Shown: positions 38,278 through 46,019 of the stretch, one piece after another
How the letters are laid out: each line of letters opens with the position of its first letter
Position numbering within the stretch: the first letter of the stretch is position 1
DNA from: Paenisporosarcina antarctica
GTDB lineage: Bacteria; Bacillota; Bacilli; Bacillales_A; Planococcaceae
NCBI RefSeq assembly: GCF_004367585.1
Contig: NZ_CP038015.1
Span: 1,680,001 to 1,744,000, forward strand
Length of the DNA: 64,000 nt
Reading direction: 5' to 3'
Notes under the pieces: model-generated
The model's input: only the letters and a program-made list of their open reading frames with translations
Databases searched by the model: none
Told to the model about the DNA's origin: nothing
Program-made: the position numbers and the translations under genes

Positions 38278-38848
38278 TTATTATCCCTCTTTCTTTTTCT
38301 ACTCGCGCTTGATATTTATGCCTTTACATTACCATCATAACTTGTATTTCTTATCTTTTCACGTAATCGTGTTATTTTTGTTCGTTTATTGTTAGTTTTT
38401 TTGAAATTAAATAATTCGTTACAATCTTTTCATTTATGCTCTGCTTTATTTTAACATAAATACGGAGCCCAATATAGGACTCCGTATTTATATAAACAGT
38501 CAAGATTTAAGGCTTTTATATGGATAGTTCTATTCATTCATTCCTATTTATTAAGGACTCGATTAAAAATCCTTATTCTCATAATCTTTACACTTCCGGT
38601 GCATTATTAACCTTTCGTTTTTTTTTCGTTTATAAAGCTCTGATGGATCAGTGAATATTCATACCAATTGGCTAGCCCATTTTTCTCTTTTAATACTTTA
38701 GTCCACAGTATGTAAGTATTGCTCTGATTTCGGGCTTCATTCTTCACTACGTTTTATGGTGTCGAGCTGTTCACTACCCAATAAAATGGAAGCACAGTCT
38801 CACTCATTACTATGGTATAATTACCCAAAATGAGAGGAGGGTTCATAA
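38278..38848. other. Gap with a hairpin and a likely gene remnant
   Basis: A perfect 10-bp hairpin (AAATACGGAG / CTCCGTATTT, 38458-38489) lies near the left end. On the minus strand, 38607-38747 reads 46 codons (VKNEARNQSNTYILWTKVL...) that look protein-like but have no ribosome binding site and are bounded by stops, suggesting the tail of a lost gene. Nothing else is supported. Confidence 0.4.
38814..38821 (+). promoter_or_regulatory. Extended -10 promoter of the 47-aa gene
   Basis: TGG before TATAAT gives TGnTATAAT about 28 nt ahead of the ATG at 38849. A recognisable -35 hexamer is lacking. Confidence 0.5.
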
Positions 38849-38992
38849 ATGAGCGGTGATGCATTTTTTGCTATTATACCAATCTTAAGTATTTTCTTTT
38901 ACTTAGCGCCAGTTTTATTTGTTAATATACAGAAGGATAAAAACAAAATTCTAAGTACTATTTCTGACAAGTTAGAAAAGCTAAATAATTAG
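38849..38992 (+). CDS. Candidate 47-aa membrane peptide
   Basis: ATG with a very strong AGAGGAGGG site 8 nt upstream. The product starts MSGDAFFAIIPILSIFFYLAP, with one membrane helix over residues 5-28, and ends in a charged amphipathic tail (QKDKNKILSTISDKLEKLNN). The promoter-like TGGTATAAT and good ribosome binding site support expression. No function is known to me. Confidence 0.6.
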   Translation: MSGDAFFAIIPILSIFFYLAPVLFVNIQKDKNKILSTISDKLEKLNN

Positions 38993-39207
38993 ACGGGGAA
39001 TCCGATCTCTTTTTATATCACAGTATTCTTTTCCCAGTACTTATAAAGGAATATGAGTTTTATTAGATTGAAGTTTATCATGCCATTTATTAAATATGAG
39101 ATAATAAAGCATCCGACGTTGATTTTTCACAATCGAAAAATCCGTTTCATTAGCCTAGTAGAATTGCATGAAACAACCCCTCACAACTTTATGAACTTCT
39201 GTATCAG
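38993..39207. other. Short gap without a recognised feature
   Basis: About 215 bp, AT-rich, between the 47-aa gene and the terminator of the CvfC-like gene; I see nothing in it. Confidence 0.3.
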
Positions 39208-39248
39208 AAAAAGGTAGTGAAAAGTGAGTACATCACTTTTCACTACCT
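39208..39248 (-). terminator. Terminator of the ypgQ-yfmR-cvfC operon
   Basis: A perfect 15-bp stem (GGTAGTGAAAAGTGA and its complement, five-base loop) followed on the minus strand by TTTTT, 24 nt after the CvfC-like stop. Confidence 0.85.
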
Positions 39249-39270
39249 CTTCACATTGTATATCCTACAA

Positions 39271-40386
39271 TTATTTTCTGGATTCGGTCATTTGTTTCCA
39301 AACGGAACCTTTAGCTTCTTCGCCTTGCTCGATTCGAGCAATTGCCATATTTACTTGTAATTTCACTTCAAATTCAGTATCTTCCTTAGCTTCATGAAGA
39401 GCAGGAAGTGATTTTTCCGTTCCAGTTTCATATAAAAACATGGCTGCTCTCCAGCGTACGAGCTTATTTCTATCTTTCAAAGCTTGTTGCATAGCATCTT
39501 CAAATTGTGGGAACCCAAGATCGCTCATACAATCTCCAGCAGTACGTCGAACTGAAGAACTTTTGTCCTTCAAAGCATTTTCCATGTGAGGGATGACATT
39601 TTCATTATCTATCATTCCTAAATAGACGGTAGCTAAACGACGAATTGACATTTGTTCATCTTGAAGAGCCTCAGAAAGAAGGGGCAAATTGCTAACAGAT
39701 GGATTCGCCAATTGATCAAGTAATTGGAATCGTTCTTGCCAAGAATCTACTTGAAAATCTTCTAAAGACACTTGACGTCCATATGCAAGCACTTCACTTT
39801 TTGGACTATTCGCTTCTTCTATCAATTGTTGTAATCGTGAATCAGGGTAGGTTGCTTCAATTTCTTCTCTGAGTTGTTCGGCAATATCTTTTTTTTCGCC
39901 GTAACGCACACCAAAGTCAGCCCATTTACGCTGTAAGATGTAATTTTCGTCATTTTCTTTCATACTCGCATTCATCGCTTCTACAAAGCGAGGTGAAAGT
40001 GCTATACGTTCTTCAGTTGTTTGGTCGAATACTTTGACTTGAAGTGGAATACCTTTAATTTGTTGGACATGAACATAAACTTCACCGAAATGTTCGTTTA
40101 ATTGGTTTTCACTTTCAACTGATGCATGATTCTCCCCAAAAGCATTACGAACTTCGACTAAAATTTGTTCCCAGTTATTTTTTGCAAGACGTTCAATTGC
40201 TAAAAAATCTGCAACATGATAAATTCCTTTTACACCTTGAATATTTAATATGGATATAATTTCTTTTGGTGCATCTAAGTTTTCATCTTTTTTATAATTA
40301 AAACTTTTCCCAAAAGGGAGTTCATGATCCACAATAACTTTCATTGTATTTGGACTTGGTGTTGGTTCAATTGTTAGTATTTTCAC
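39271..40386 (-). CDS. CvfC/YpgR-like protein: NifU-N domain plus HEAT repeats
   Basis: A 371-aa protein. The N-terminal 80 residues (TIEPTPSPNTMKVIVD...) match the Nfu/NifU N-terminal scaffold domain; residues about 230-360 form HEAT/PBS-type repeats (DEQMSIRRLATVYLGMI, DKSSSVRRTAGDCMSDLG, DRNKLVRWRAAMFLYETG). The family is called conserved virulence factor C in staphylococci and YpgR in B. subtilis; its molecular role is unknown. Start GTG with AGGAGG 8 nt upstream. Last gene of the operon with the ABC-F and HD genes. Confidence 0.8.
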   Translation of the reverse strand: MKILTIEPTPSPNTMKVIVDHELPFGKSFNYKKDENLDAPKEIISILNIQGVKGIYHVADFLAIERLAKNNWEQILVEVRNAFGENHASVESENQLNEHFGEVYVHVQQIKGIPLQVKVFDQTTEERIALSPRFVEAMNASMKENDENYILQRKWADFGVRYGEKKDIAEQLREEIEATYPDSRLQQLIEEANSPKSEVLAYGRQVSLEDFQVDSWQERFQLLDQLANPSVSNLPLLSEALQDEQMSIRRLATVYLGMIDNENVIPHMENALKDKSSSVRRTAGDCMSDLGFPQFEDAMQQALKDRNKLVRWRAAMFLYETGTEKSLPALHEAKEDTEFEVKLQVNMAIARIEQGEEAKGSVWKQMTESRK

Positions 40387-40415
40387 GCAATATCCCTCCT
40401 ACCCATATTGTACCA

Positions 40416-42290
40416 TTAGCTACTAATTTCTTGCAGATATGTCCATCGCTCAATAAATTGATTGTATTGCTCATTTAATGCTTCTAAATGATTCGTAGCT
40501 TTTTGAAGTTTTTCGAAATCTGAACCAGCAGATTCCACATCTTTTTCGGCAGCAATAATCGCTCCCTCCACTTTTTCGATATCAGCTTCGATGGTTTCCC
40601 ATTCTTTTTGTTCTTTAAAGGATAATTTTTTCTTTTGTTCTTTAATCTTTATTGGTTCTGGTTCTTCAAATACAACTTCTTCTACCTTAAGTTCTGGTAC
40701 TTGATCAAGAAAATCCGAATAAATTTCTTGAACCTCACGTGTATTCCCTTTACCATCTAATACCCACAGCTTTTTCGCGATACGATCTAAGAAGAATCGA
40801 TCATGGGAAATCGTAATAACAACACCTGGAAATTGTTCTATAAAATCTTCTAGAACTGATAATGTTTGAATGTCTAAATCATTTGTTGGCTCATCTAATA
40901 ACAAAACATTTGGCTGTTCCATTAATAATTTCAATAAATGAAGTCTTTTGCGCTCTCCCCCTGATAACTTACCAATGAGCGTACCGTGAACTTTAAGTGG
41001 GAATAAGAATTTCTCTAACATCTGAGCGGCTGAATGTCTTACTCCATCTGATCCTTCAATATCATTTGAAGATTCTCTAACATACTCAATCATTCGCGTC
41101 ATAGGATTCATTGGAGGAATGGTTTGTTCAAAATAAGCAATTTTTACGGTTTGACCAGTACTCAATTCACCACTATCAGGCTGAATTTTCTCAGCCAACA
41201 TATTGATTAATGTACTTTTCCCAGCACCATTAGGACCGACAATACCAATTCGATCACCCGGTTGAAGTAAAAAAGAAAAATTCTGAATGATTTTTTTGTC
41301 TTCATAAGCTTTTGATAAATCTATCCCTTCAAGAACTTTTTTACCTAGTCGAGTGGTTGCAATTTTCATGTCTAAAGACGAATTGTCATTATTTCGGTCC
41401 ATTGACTCATCCAACTTATCAAAGCGCTGTATACGTGCTTTTTGTTTTGTGGTTCTTGCTTTTGCTCCTCGTCGAATCCATTTAAGTTCTGAACGGAAGT
41501 GATTTTCCTGTTTAACCTGAGAAGAGGCTGCCATTTCTTCTCGAATTGCTTTCGCTTCTAAATAATCACCATAATTACCACGATGTGTATACATAGTTTG
41601 ATCTGCAATTTCATAGATATGAGTAGATACGCCATCTAAGAAATAGCGATCATGTGTGACAAAAATAATGGCGCTAGAAAGTCTTGCTAAACTTTCTTGT
41701 AACCACTGTGACGATTTTACATCTAAATGGTTGGTAGGTTCATCTAATAAAATTAAATCAGCTGGTTCAACTAGTACTTTTGCTAACGCAACCCTTTTAA
41801 GTTGACCACCTGAAAGTTCATTCACTTTGCGATCGAACATATCAATCCCAAGCTTTTGTAACGCAGTCTTAGCCATTGAATTAATATCCCATGCATTATA
41901 AAGATCCATTTCTGATTGAATTTCCATATATGCATCTTGGTATTCTACAGATGAAGAATCCTCGTTTAATTTATCCAAAGCATCTTCATATTTTCTGTTT
42001 ATCTGTAATGCAGGTGAGTCCCCGCTAAAGACAGCTTGAAGAACTGTTAAATCGTCATCAAACTGAGGATCTTGTTCTAAAATTGCAATGCGATATTGAT
42101 TTGGATGGTCCATTGATAGACTATCTGCCTCAAGTTGATTCGCAAGAATGGAAAGGAACGTTGATTTTCCAGTTCCGTTTACTCCGATTAAGCCTGCACG
42201 TTCTCCTGCATATATCGTAAAATCGATATTTTCAAATAATGTCTTTACTCCAACCGTTTTTGTTAAATTTGATACAATTAAATGACTCAA
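40416..42290 (-). CDS. yfmR: ABC-F family ATPase (YfmR/Uup-like)
   Basis: A 624-aa soluble protein with two ABC domains: Walker A GVNGTGKST (about 37-45) with signature LSGGQLKR, and GPNGAGKST (about 348-356) with signature LSGGERKR, joined by the charged ABC-F linker, plus a C-terminal coiled coil (about 545-624). No membrane part. ABC-F proteins bind the ribosomal E site and relieve stalled translation; the coiled-coil tail points to the Uup/YfmR subgroup. Start TTG overlaps the ypgQ stop by 4 bp. Confidence 0.85.
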   Translation of the reverse strand: MSHLIVSNLTKTVGVKTLFENIDFTIYAGERAGLIGVNGTGKSTFLSILANQLEADSLSMDHPNQYRIAILEQDPQFDDDLTVLQAVFSGDSPALQINRKYEDALDKLNEDSSSVEYQDAYMEIQSEMDLYNAWDINSMAKTALQKLGIDMFDRKVNELSGGQLKRVALAKVLVEPADLILLDEPTNHLDVKSSQWLQESLARLSSAIIFVTHDRYFLDGVSTHIYEIADQTMYTHRGNYGDYLEAKAIREEMAASSQVKQENHFRSELKWIRRGAKARTTKQKARIQRFDKLDESMDRNNDNSSLDMKIATTRLGKKVLEGIDLSKAYEDKKIIQNFSFLLQPGDRIGIVGPNGAGKSTLINMLAEKIQPDSGELSTGQTVKIAYFEQTIPPMNPMTRMIEYVRESSNDIEGSDGVRHSAAQMLEKFLFPLKVHGTLIGKLSGGERKRLHLLKLLMEQPNVLLLDEPTNDLDIQTLSVLEDFIEQFPGVVITISHDRFFLDRIAKKLWVLDGKGNTREVQEIYSDFLDQVPELKVEEVVFEEPEPIKIKEQKKKLSFKEQKEWETIEADIEKVEGAIIAAEKDVESAGSDFEKLQKATNHLEALNEQYNQFIERWTYLQEISS

Positions 42291-42922
42291 TATTCTTCAC
42301 TCGTTTCTATTTTAAGTTGGTCAATAAATGCCAACATATATTCATGACGTTGTAAGGCAAGTTTTTTTCCTGTCTTGGTAACCATTAAATCTTTTAATAA
42401 CAATAATTTTTCATAAAAATGAGTAACTGATGATGTATCTTTAGTGTGGTATTCTTTTTCGGACATGTTTAATCTTGCAGTTTCTGACCAATCATAAAGA
42501 TTTCTACCTCGGGCACCACCAAAAGCAAATGTTCGGGCAATTCCTATTGCACCCATTGCATCAAGTCTATCTGCATCTCTAACAATTTTCGCTTCAATTG
42601 AAGTTGCTTCTTTTTCATTGCCACCATTAAAAGAAACTGATTCAATAATTTCAACAATCCGCTTTCTGTCTAAAGGTGACAGCTCCAATTGATTTATAAT
42701 AGCTGTCTCTTGTTTTTTCCCTTCAGTCCCACTATATTTGACATCACTAATATCATGAAGAAGTACAGCAAGTTCAATTAAATCGTTACGTACATTTCCT
42801 TCTTGGCCACTAATAATATGTGCATTTCTTCTTACTCGTTGAATATGTTGAAAGTCATGACTTGCATCAAATTTATCATAAATAACTTTCACTAAATTTT
42901 CACATCTCTCAATAGAGTTCAA
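42287..42922 (-). CDS. ypgQ: HD-domain phosphohydrolase (YpgQ-like)
   Basis: A 211-aa HD-fold protein with H...HD...D metal ligands: HDFQHIQRV (about 17-25), LLHDISD (about 58-64) and RDADRLDAMGAIG (about 125). YpgQ is reported as a Mn2+-dependent (d)NTP pyrophosphohydrolase; this protein has the same signature and the same neighbour (ypgR) as in B. subtilis. Start TTG with GGAAGG 8 nt upstream. First gene of the operon. Confidence 0.83.
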   Translation of the reverse strand: MNSIERCENLVKVIYDKFDASHDFQHIQRVRRNAHIISGQEGNVRNDLIELAVLLHDISDVKYSGTEGKKQETAIINQLELSPLDRKRIVEIIESVSFNGGNEKEATSIEAKIVRDADRLDAMGAIGIARTFAFGGARGRNLYDWSETARLNMSEKEYHTKDTSSVTHFYEKLLLLKDLMVTKTGKKLALQRHEYMLAFIDQLKIETSEEY

Positions 42923-43016
42923 ATTTACCGTCCTTCCTTAACGTGCTATTACAACTAACTACCTGTATCATTGCATAGATATGGTTCTAATCGCAACAGA
43001 ATGATTCGACAGATAA

Positions 43017-43045
43017 TTGACTAGTTTCGACAAATCATGTATAGT
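43017..43045 (+). promoter_or_regulatory. Strong sigma-A promoter of the first cold-shock gene
   Basis: TTGACT and TATAGT with a 17-bp spacer. Transcription would start near 43052, leaving an 75-80 nt leader before the ATG, the long untranslated region typical of cold-shock genes. Confidence 0.75.
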
Positions 43046-43128
43046 ATAGCCATCCATTCACAGAATATTTAATGTTTTGAGGATCAGGAAATTGACATTT
43101 CACTCTAATATTTTGAGGAGGAACGTTC

Positions 43129-43335
43129 ATGCACCAAGGCAAAGTAAAATGGTTTAACATTGAAAAAGGATACGGCTTTATCGAATACAATAATGGTGAT
43201 GATGTGTTCGTCCATTTTACTGGAATCCAAAGTGATGGATTTCGAACGTTAGAAGAAGGTCAAAATGTTACTTTCGAAATAATCGAAGGCAACCGAGGTC
43301 CACAAGCCGCAAATGTATTATTAATTTCAAAATAA
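43129..43335 (+). CDS. Cold-shock protein (CspA family)
   Basis: A 68-aa single cold-shock domain with RNP1 (KGYGFIE) and RNP2 (VFVHFT). It is an RNA chaperone that keeps mRNA unfolded. Ile replaces the usual Ser at KWFN(I)EKGYG and Tyr the Phe of GFGFI, so it is slightly unlike the second copy at 45629. Own promoter and terminator. ATG with GAGGAGG 6 nt upstream. Confidence 0.93.
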   Translation: MHQGKVKWFNIEKGYGFIEYNNGDDVFVHFTGIQSDGFRTLEEGQNVTFEIIEGNRGPQAANVLLISK

Positions 43336-43337
43336 GT

Positions 43338-43370
43338 TGACCCACCAATTTTTGATTGGTGGGTTTTATG
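43338..43370 (+). terminator. Terminator of the first cold-shock gene
   Basis: Perfect 10-bp stem ACCCACCAAT / ATTGGTGGGT, loop TTTTG, followed by TTTAT. Confidence 0.85.
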
Positions 43371-43380
43371 TTCTCGATAT

Positions 43381-43575
43381 TTAGTTTTTAGTTTTTACTT
43401 TACTGAGTTCTTTCCCTAAAAACTGTAACTGATCACCAACAGTACAACCGCTGATACAAAAACGGTGTGCCAATGTTTTTCCACCTTTATTATTGAGCTC
43501 TCTTTTAATAAAGCAACCATCGCAATATGTTCCAAGTAAATTATCGATTTCACGAATAACTGTTTTTTTGTTCAC
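43381..43575 (-). CDS. ypeQ: YpeQ-like zinc-finger protein
   Basis: A 64-aa protein with four cysteines spaced as one zinc site: Cys18-x2-Cys21 and Cys40-x3-Cys44 (YCDGC, FCISGC). This family sits beside cspD and ypdP in B. subtilis as I recall. Function unknown. Start GTG with AAAGGATG 5-6 nt upstream. Confidence 0.75.
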   Translation of the reverse strand: MNKKTVIREIDNLLGTYCDGCFIKRELNNKGGKTLAHRFCISGCTVGDQLQFLGKELSKVKTKN

Positions 43576-43656
43576 TTGCTACATCCTTTCAACGCAATCC
43601 TCCAATATCCTTTTCGATTATCTTAATTTACAGTATAACTTTATTTTACACCTTCG

Positions 43657-43685
43657 TTGCAATTGCTGGCAACTGACATTATAAT
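43657..43685 (+). promoter_or_regulatory. Sigma-A promoter of ypdP-rnh
   Basis: TTGCAA and TATAAT are 17 bp apart. The transcript would start near 43692 and carry the candidate preQ1 switch in its leader of about 75 nt. Confidence 0.75.
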
Positions 43686-43718
43686 AATCAAGTTGGAAAA
43701 TATGCCGTTTTTTATTAT

Positions 43719-43759
43719 CAGTGGTTCCTAAAATCCCGCGTTATCAAAACTACAGGAGG
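43719..43759 (+). promoter_or_regulatory. Candidate preQ1-I riboswitch, translational type
   Basis: Directly before ypdP: stem GTGG/CCGC (43721-43724 with 43736-43739), loop TTCCTAAAATC ending in the C that would pair with preQ1, then an A-rich tail ATCAAAACTACAGG. CCT in the loop (43727-43729) can pair with AGG of the Shine-Dalgarno AGGAGG (43754-43759), forming the H-type pseudoknot that would shut the site when ligand is bound. Layout, size and the gene controlled (queuosine-precursor transporter) all fit. The short P1 and non-identical loop keep it a candidate. Confidence 0.65.
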
Positions 43760-43766
43760 ACTTATT

Positions 43767-44450
43767 TTGTTTAATGAAGTACTTGGATTAGCTTTTGCAA
43801 TTTTAAATATGATATTCGTTTTAATCATGTATAAATTTTTCGGAAAAACAGGGTTATTTGTATGGGTTGGATTTGCCACTGTACTAGCAAACATTCAAGT
43901 AGTAAAACTTATTGAAATTTTTGGATTAACAGCTACTCTTGGAAATGCAGTATATGGAAGTATTTTTTTAGTTACTGATATATTAAATGAGAAGTACGGA
44001 AAAAAAGAAGCTAAAAAAGCAGTCTGGTTAGGATTTTCGTCTTTAATTATGATGACAATCATCATGCAACTAGTGATACAATTTCAGCCAGCCCCTGATG
44101 ATTTTGCGCAAGACTCCCTGGAAACTATTTTCGGATTGATCCCGCGAATCGCACTTGGTAGCTTAATTGCATATATCATAAGTCAATATACGGATGTAAT
44201 AATTTTTAGTTTCTTACGTAAGGTATTCCCTGCTGATGGGGCATTCTGGATACGAAATAACGGATCTACAATGATTAGTCAGTTATTAGATACTCTTATA
44301 TTTACAACTATTGCGTTCGTAGGTGTTTTTCCGAAAGAAATTTGGCTAAGTGTATTTATTTCGACGTATGCATTGAAATTCCTCGTCTCAATTATTGGTA
44401 CGCCATTTGGATATTTGGCGAAACGTATAACGCCTGTCGATGAAAAATAA
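43767..44450 (+). CDS. ypdP: Queuosine precursor transporter (VUT/YhhQ family)
   Basis: A 227-aa membrane protein with about six helices. VUT-family signs: NAVYGSIFLVTDILNEKYGKKEAKKAVWLGF and the late ISQYTDVIIFSFLRK...WIRNNGSTMISQLLDTLIF. YhhQ members import preQ0/preQ1 for queuosine in tRNA. Start TTG has AGGAGG 8 nt upstream, and that site is part of the preQ1 candidate. It is followed by the RNase H gene 12 nt later. Confidence 0.88.
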   Translation: MFNEVLGLAFAILNMIFVLIMYKFFGKTGLFVWVGFATVLANIQVVKLIEIFGLTATLGNAVYGSIFLVTDILNEKYGKKEAKKAVWLGFSSLIMMTIIMQLVIQFQPAPDDFAQDSLETIFGLIPRIALGSLIAYIISQYTDVIIFSFLRKVFPADGAFWIRNNGSTMISQLLDTLIFTTIAFVGVFPKEIWLSVFISTYALKFLVSIIGTPFGYLAKRITPVDEK

Positions 44451-44462
44451 GGAGTTGATTTC

Positions 44463-44858
44463 ATGCTTGAAGTGTATATTGATGGAGCAAGTGCTGGAAA
44501 TCCAGGCCCGAGCGGAATTGGAATTTACATTAAAGGTGAAGGACATCAACTTCGATTGTCTGAATATGTTGGAATTTATGATAACCACACAACAGAATTT
44601 ATTGCTTTGGTAAGAGGTTTAGAAGAAGCACGAAAACTTTCTAAGGAATTCATTTCCGTAAGATCCGATTCACAAGTTGTGGTAGCTGCAGTTGAAAAAC
44701 GATACATCAAAAACCCAGTTTACAAAGAATTCCTTGACCAAGCACTAGAAATTGCAGATACATTTGATTTCTTCTTTATTAAATGGGTGAAGAGTAACTC
44801 AAATCTCACGGCTGATCAATTAGCACGACAGGCTCTTCAACGAAAAAAGGACTCATGA
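44463..44858 (+). CDS. ypdQ: Ribonuclease HI-like protein (YpdQ type)
   Basis: A 131-aa RNase H fold with a full DEDD set: Asp7 (YIDGASAGNPG), Glu45 (TTEFIAL), Asp69 (VRSDSQVV) and Asp118 (LTADQLA). It lacks the basic handle of E. coli RNase HI, like B. subtilis YpdQ and other short homologues, several of which are weakly active or inactive on RNA/DNA hybrids. Co-transcribed with ypdP. Confidence 0.87.
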   Translation: MLEVYIDGASAGNPGPSGIGIYIKGEGHQLRLSEYVGIYDNHTTEFIALVRGLEEARKLSKEFISVRSDSQVVVAAVEKRYIKNPVYKEFLDQALEIADTFDFFFIKWVKSNSNLTADQLARQALQRKKDS

Positions 44859-44888
44859 GCGTTTAATTGCTCTCGTGAGTCCTTTTCC
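44845..44888. terminator. Bidirectional terminator between ypdQ and the phosphoesterase
   Basis: AAAAAAGGACTCATGAGC folds with GCTCTCGTGAGTCCTTTTCC (small bulge). It includes the ypdQ stop and sits at the end of the convergent phosphoesterase gene. Confidence 0.75.
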
Positions 44889-45471
44889 TTGCTTTCATAA
44901 AAGAGATTGTCATGCGTTCATCATCATATAAAAGCCATTCCCGATTATCAACTACTGAACCCACGTTAACTTGATATTGAAAGTGTTGTAACTTTATTTC
45001 CTGATTGTGAAAATACGGAATCTGTTTATGTCTTTCCATTAATCCAGATTTATGACTATGCCCATAAAATAAAATTTTATCTTCAGTATTAAATATTTTA
45101 GGTATTGAAATTTTTTCTTTCCATTGATGACCGTGAATTATAATTCCGTGCGGCAAATCAATGGTTTCGGGAAGATTTTTCAACACATAATAAAATTTAT
45201 CATTTGTAATTGTAATGTCAAGTATTCTTTGCTCTTGATTTCCACGTACAGATGGAAATGTAAGCAGACTTGTAAATGCTTTTGAATTTTTCATGACCTT
45301 CGATAATGATTCAAATCTTTCTGTGATTGCTCTTTTTTTACCAATCACACACTCAAATATATCGCCTATACCAACTAATTTCGCTTCTGGGGAAATTTTA
45401 GTAATATGCATAAGAACATCCTTTGTGTCTGACAAACTGGAATGTAAATCACCTAATAATGCATATTTCAT
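44863..45471 (-). CDS. Calcineurin-like metallophosphoesterase
   Basis: A 202-aa phosphoesterase: DLH (residues 8-10), GIGDIFE, RGNQEQ, IIHGH and YGHSHKSG supply the five metal-binding blocks. In block III the usual GNH-D/E is GNQ-E, so the catalytic His is replaced by Gln; this could lower or change activity. Short size suggests a YfcE/MJ0936-like or PrpE-like enzyme; substrate unknown. ATG with AGGAG 6 nt upstream. Confidence 0.82.
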   Translation of the reverse strand: MKYALLGDLHSSLSDTKDVLMHITKISPEAKLVGIGDIFECVIGKKRAITERFESLSKVMKNSKAFTSLLTFPSVRGNQEQRILDITITNDKFYYVLKNLPETIDLPHGIIIHGHQWKEKISIPKIFNTEDKILFYGHSHKSGLMERHKQIPYFHNQEIKLQHFQYQVNVGSVVDNREWLLYDDERMTISFMKARKRTHESN

Positions 45472-45581
45472 GTCTTACTCCTACCTTTTCATTAATAAAG
45501 TGATGTTCCCTCTAATAATTACCATAAATTGCACACATTATTTATGGTAGTTATTTAATATCTTCACTACATTTTAATACA

Positions 45582-45614
45582 AAAAAACAGACCCTCTGAG
45601 AGAGTCTGTTTATA
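45582..45614 (-). terminator. Terminator of the second cold-shock gene
   Basis: AAACAGAC pairs with GTCTGTTT around a loop that itself contains CTCT/AGAG; on the minus strand seven T follow. Confidence 0.85.
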
Positions 45615-45628
45615 GGTTAATTTTAAAA

Positions 45629-45829
45629 TTAAGCTTTGTTTACGTTAGTAGCTTGAAGACCGCGTTGGCCTTGCTCGATTTCAAAAGTAACTTCTTGACC
45701 TTCGTCAAGAGATTTAAAACCTTCGCTTTGAATAGCGCTGAAATGTACGAATACATCGTCTCCGCCGTCACGTTCGATAAATCCAAAACCTTTTTCTGAG
45801 TTAAACCATTTCACTTTACCTTGTTCCAT
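45629..45829 (-). CDS. cspD: Cold-shock protein (CspB/CspD type)
   Basis: A 66-aa cold-shock domain with standard RNP1 (KGFGFIE) and RNP2 (VFVHFS). Closer to the B. subtilis CspB/CspD consensus than the copy at 43129. A long leader (about 100 nt or more) precedes it. GAGGAGG site 8 nt before ATG. The choice of letter (B, C or D) is from memory and uncertain. Confidence 0.93.
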   Translation of the reverse strand: MEQGKVKWFNSEKGFGFIERDGGDDVFVHFSAIQSEGFKSLDEGQEVTFEIEQGQRGLQATNVNKA

Positions 45830-45845
45830 AATATGTTTCCTCCTC

Positions 45846-45860
45846 GTGTACTAAGTACAC
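45846..45860 (-). promoter_or_regulatory. Hairpin abutting the cspD Shine-Dalgarno
   Basis: GTGTACTTAGTACAC is a perfect six-pair hairpin with a three-base loop ending next to GAGGAGG. It may stabilise the leader or modulate ribosome access with temperature. Confidence 0.4.
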
Positions 45861-46019
45861 ATTGTGTTACTATCCTTGCTCAAATCGTGGAGATAAAATC
45901 TCATACAAGTATTACTCATATCCGAACAAAAATAATCCTCTATTAATGTAACATTAAAATCATTTCATTGCAAACGAAAAGTTGAATTATTTCCCTATTA
46001 TTCATCATATAAATTAGTA

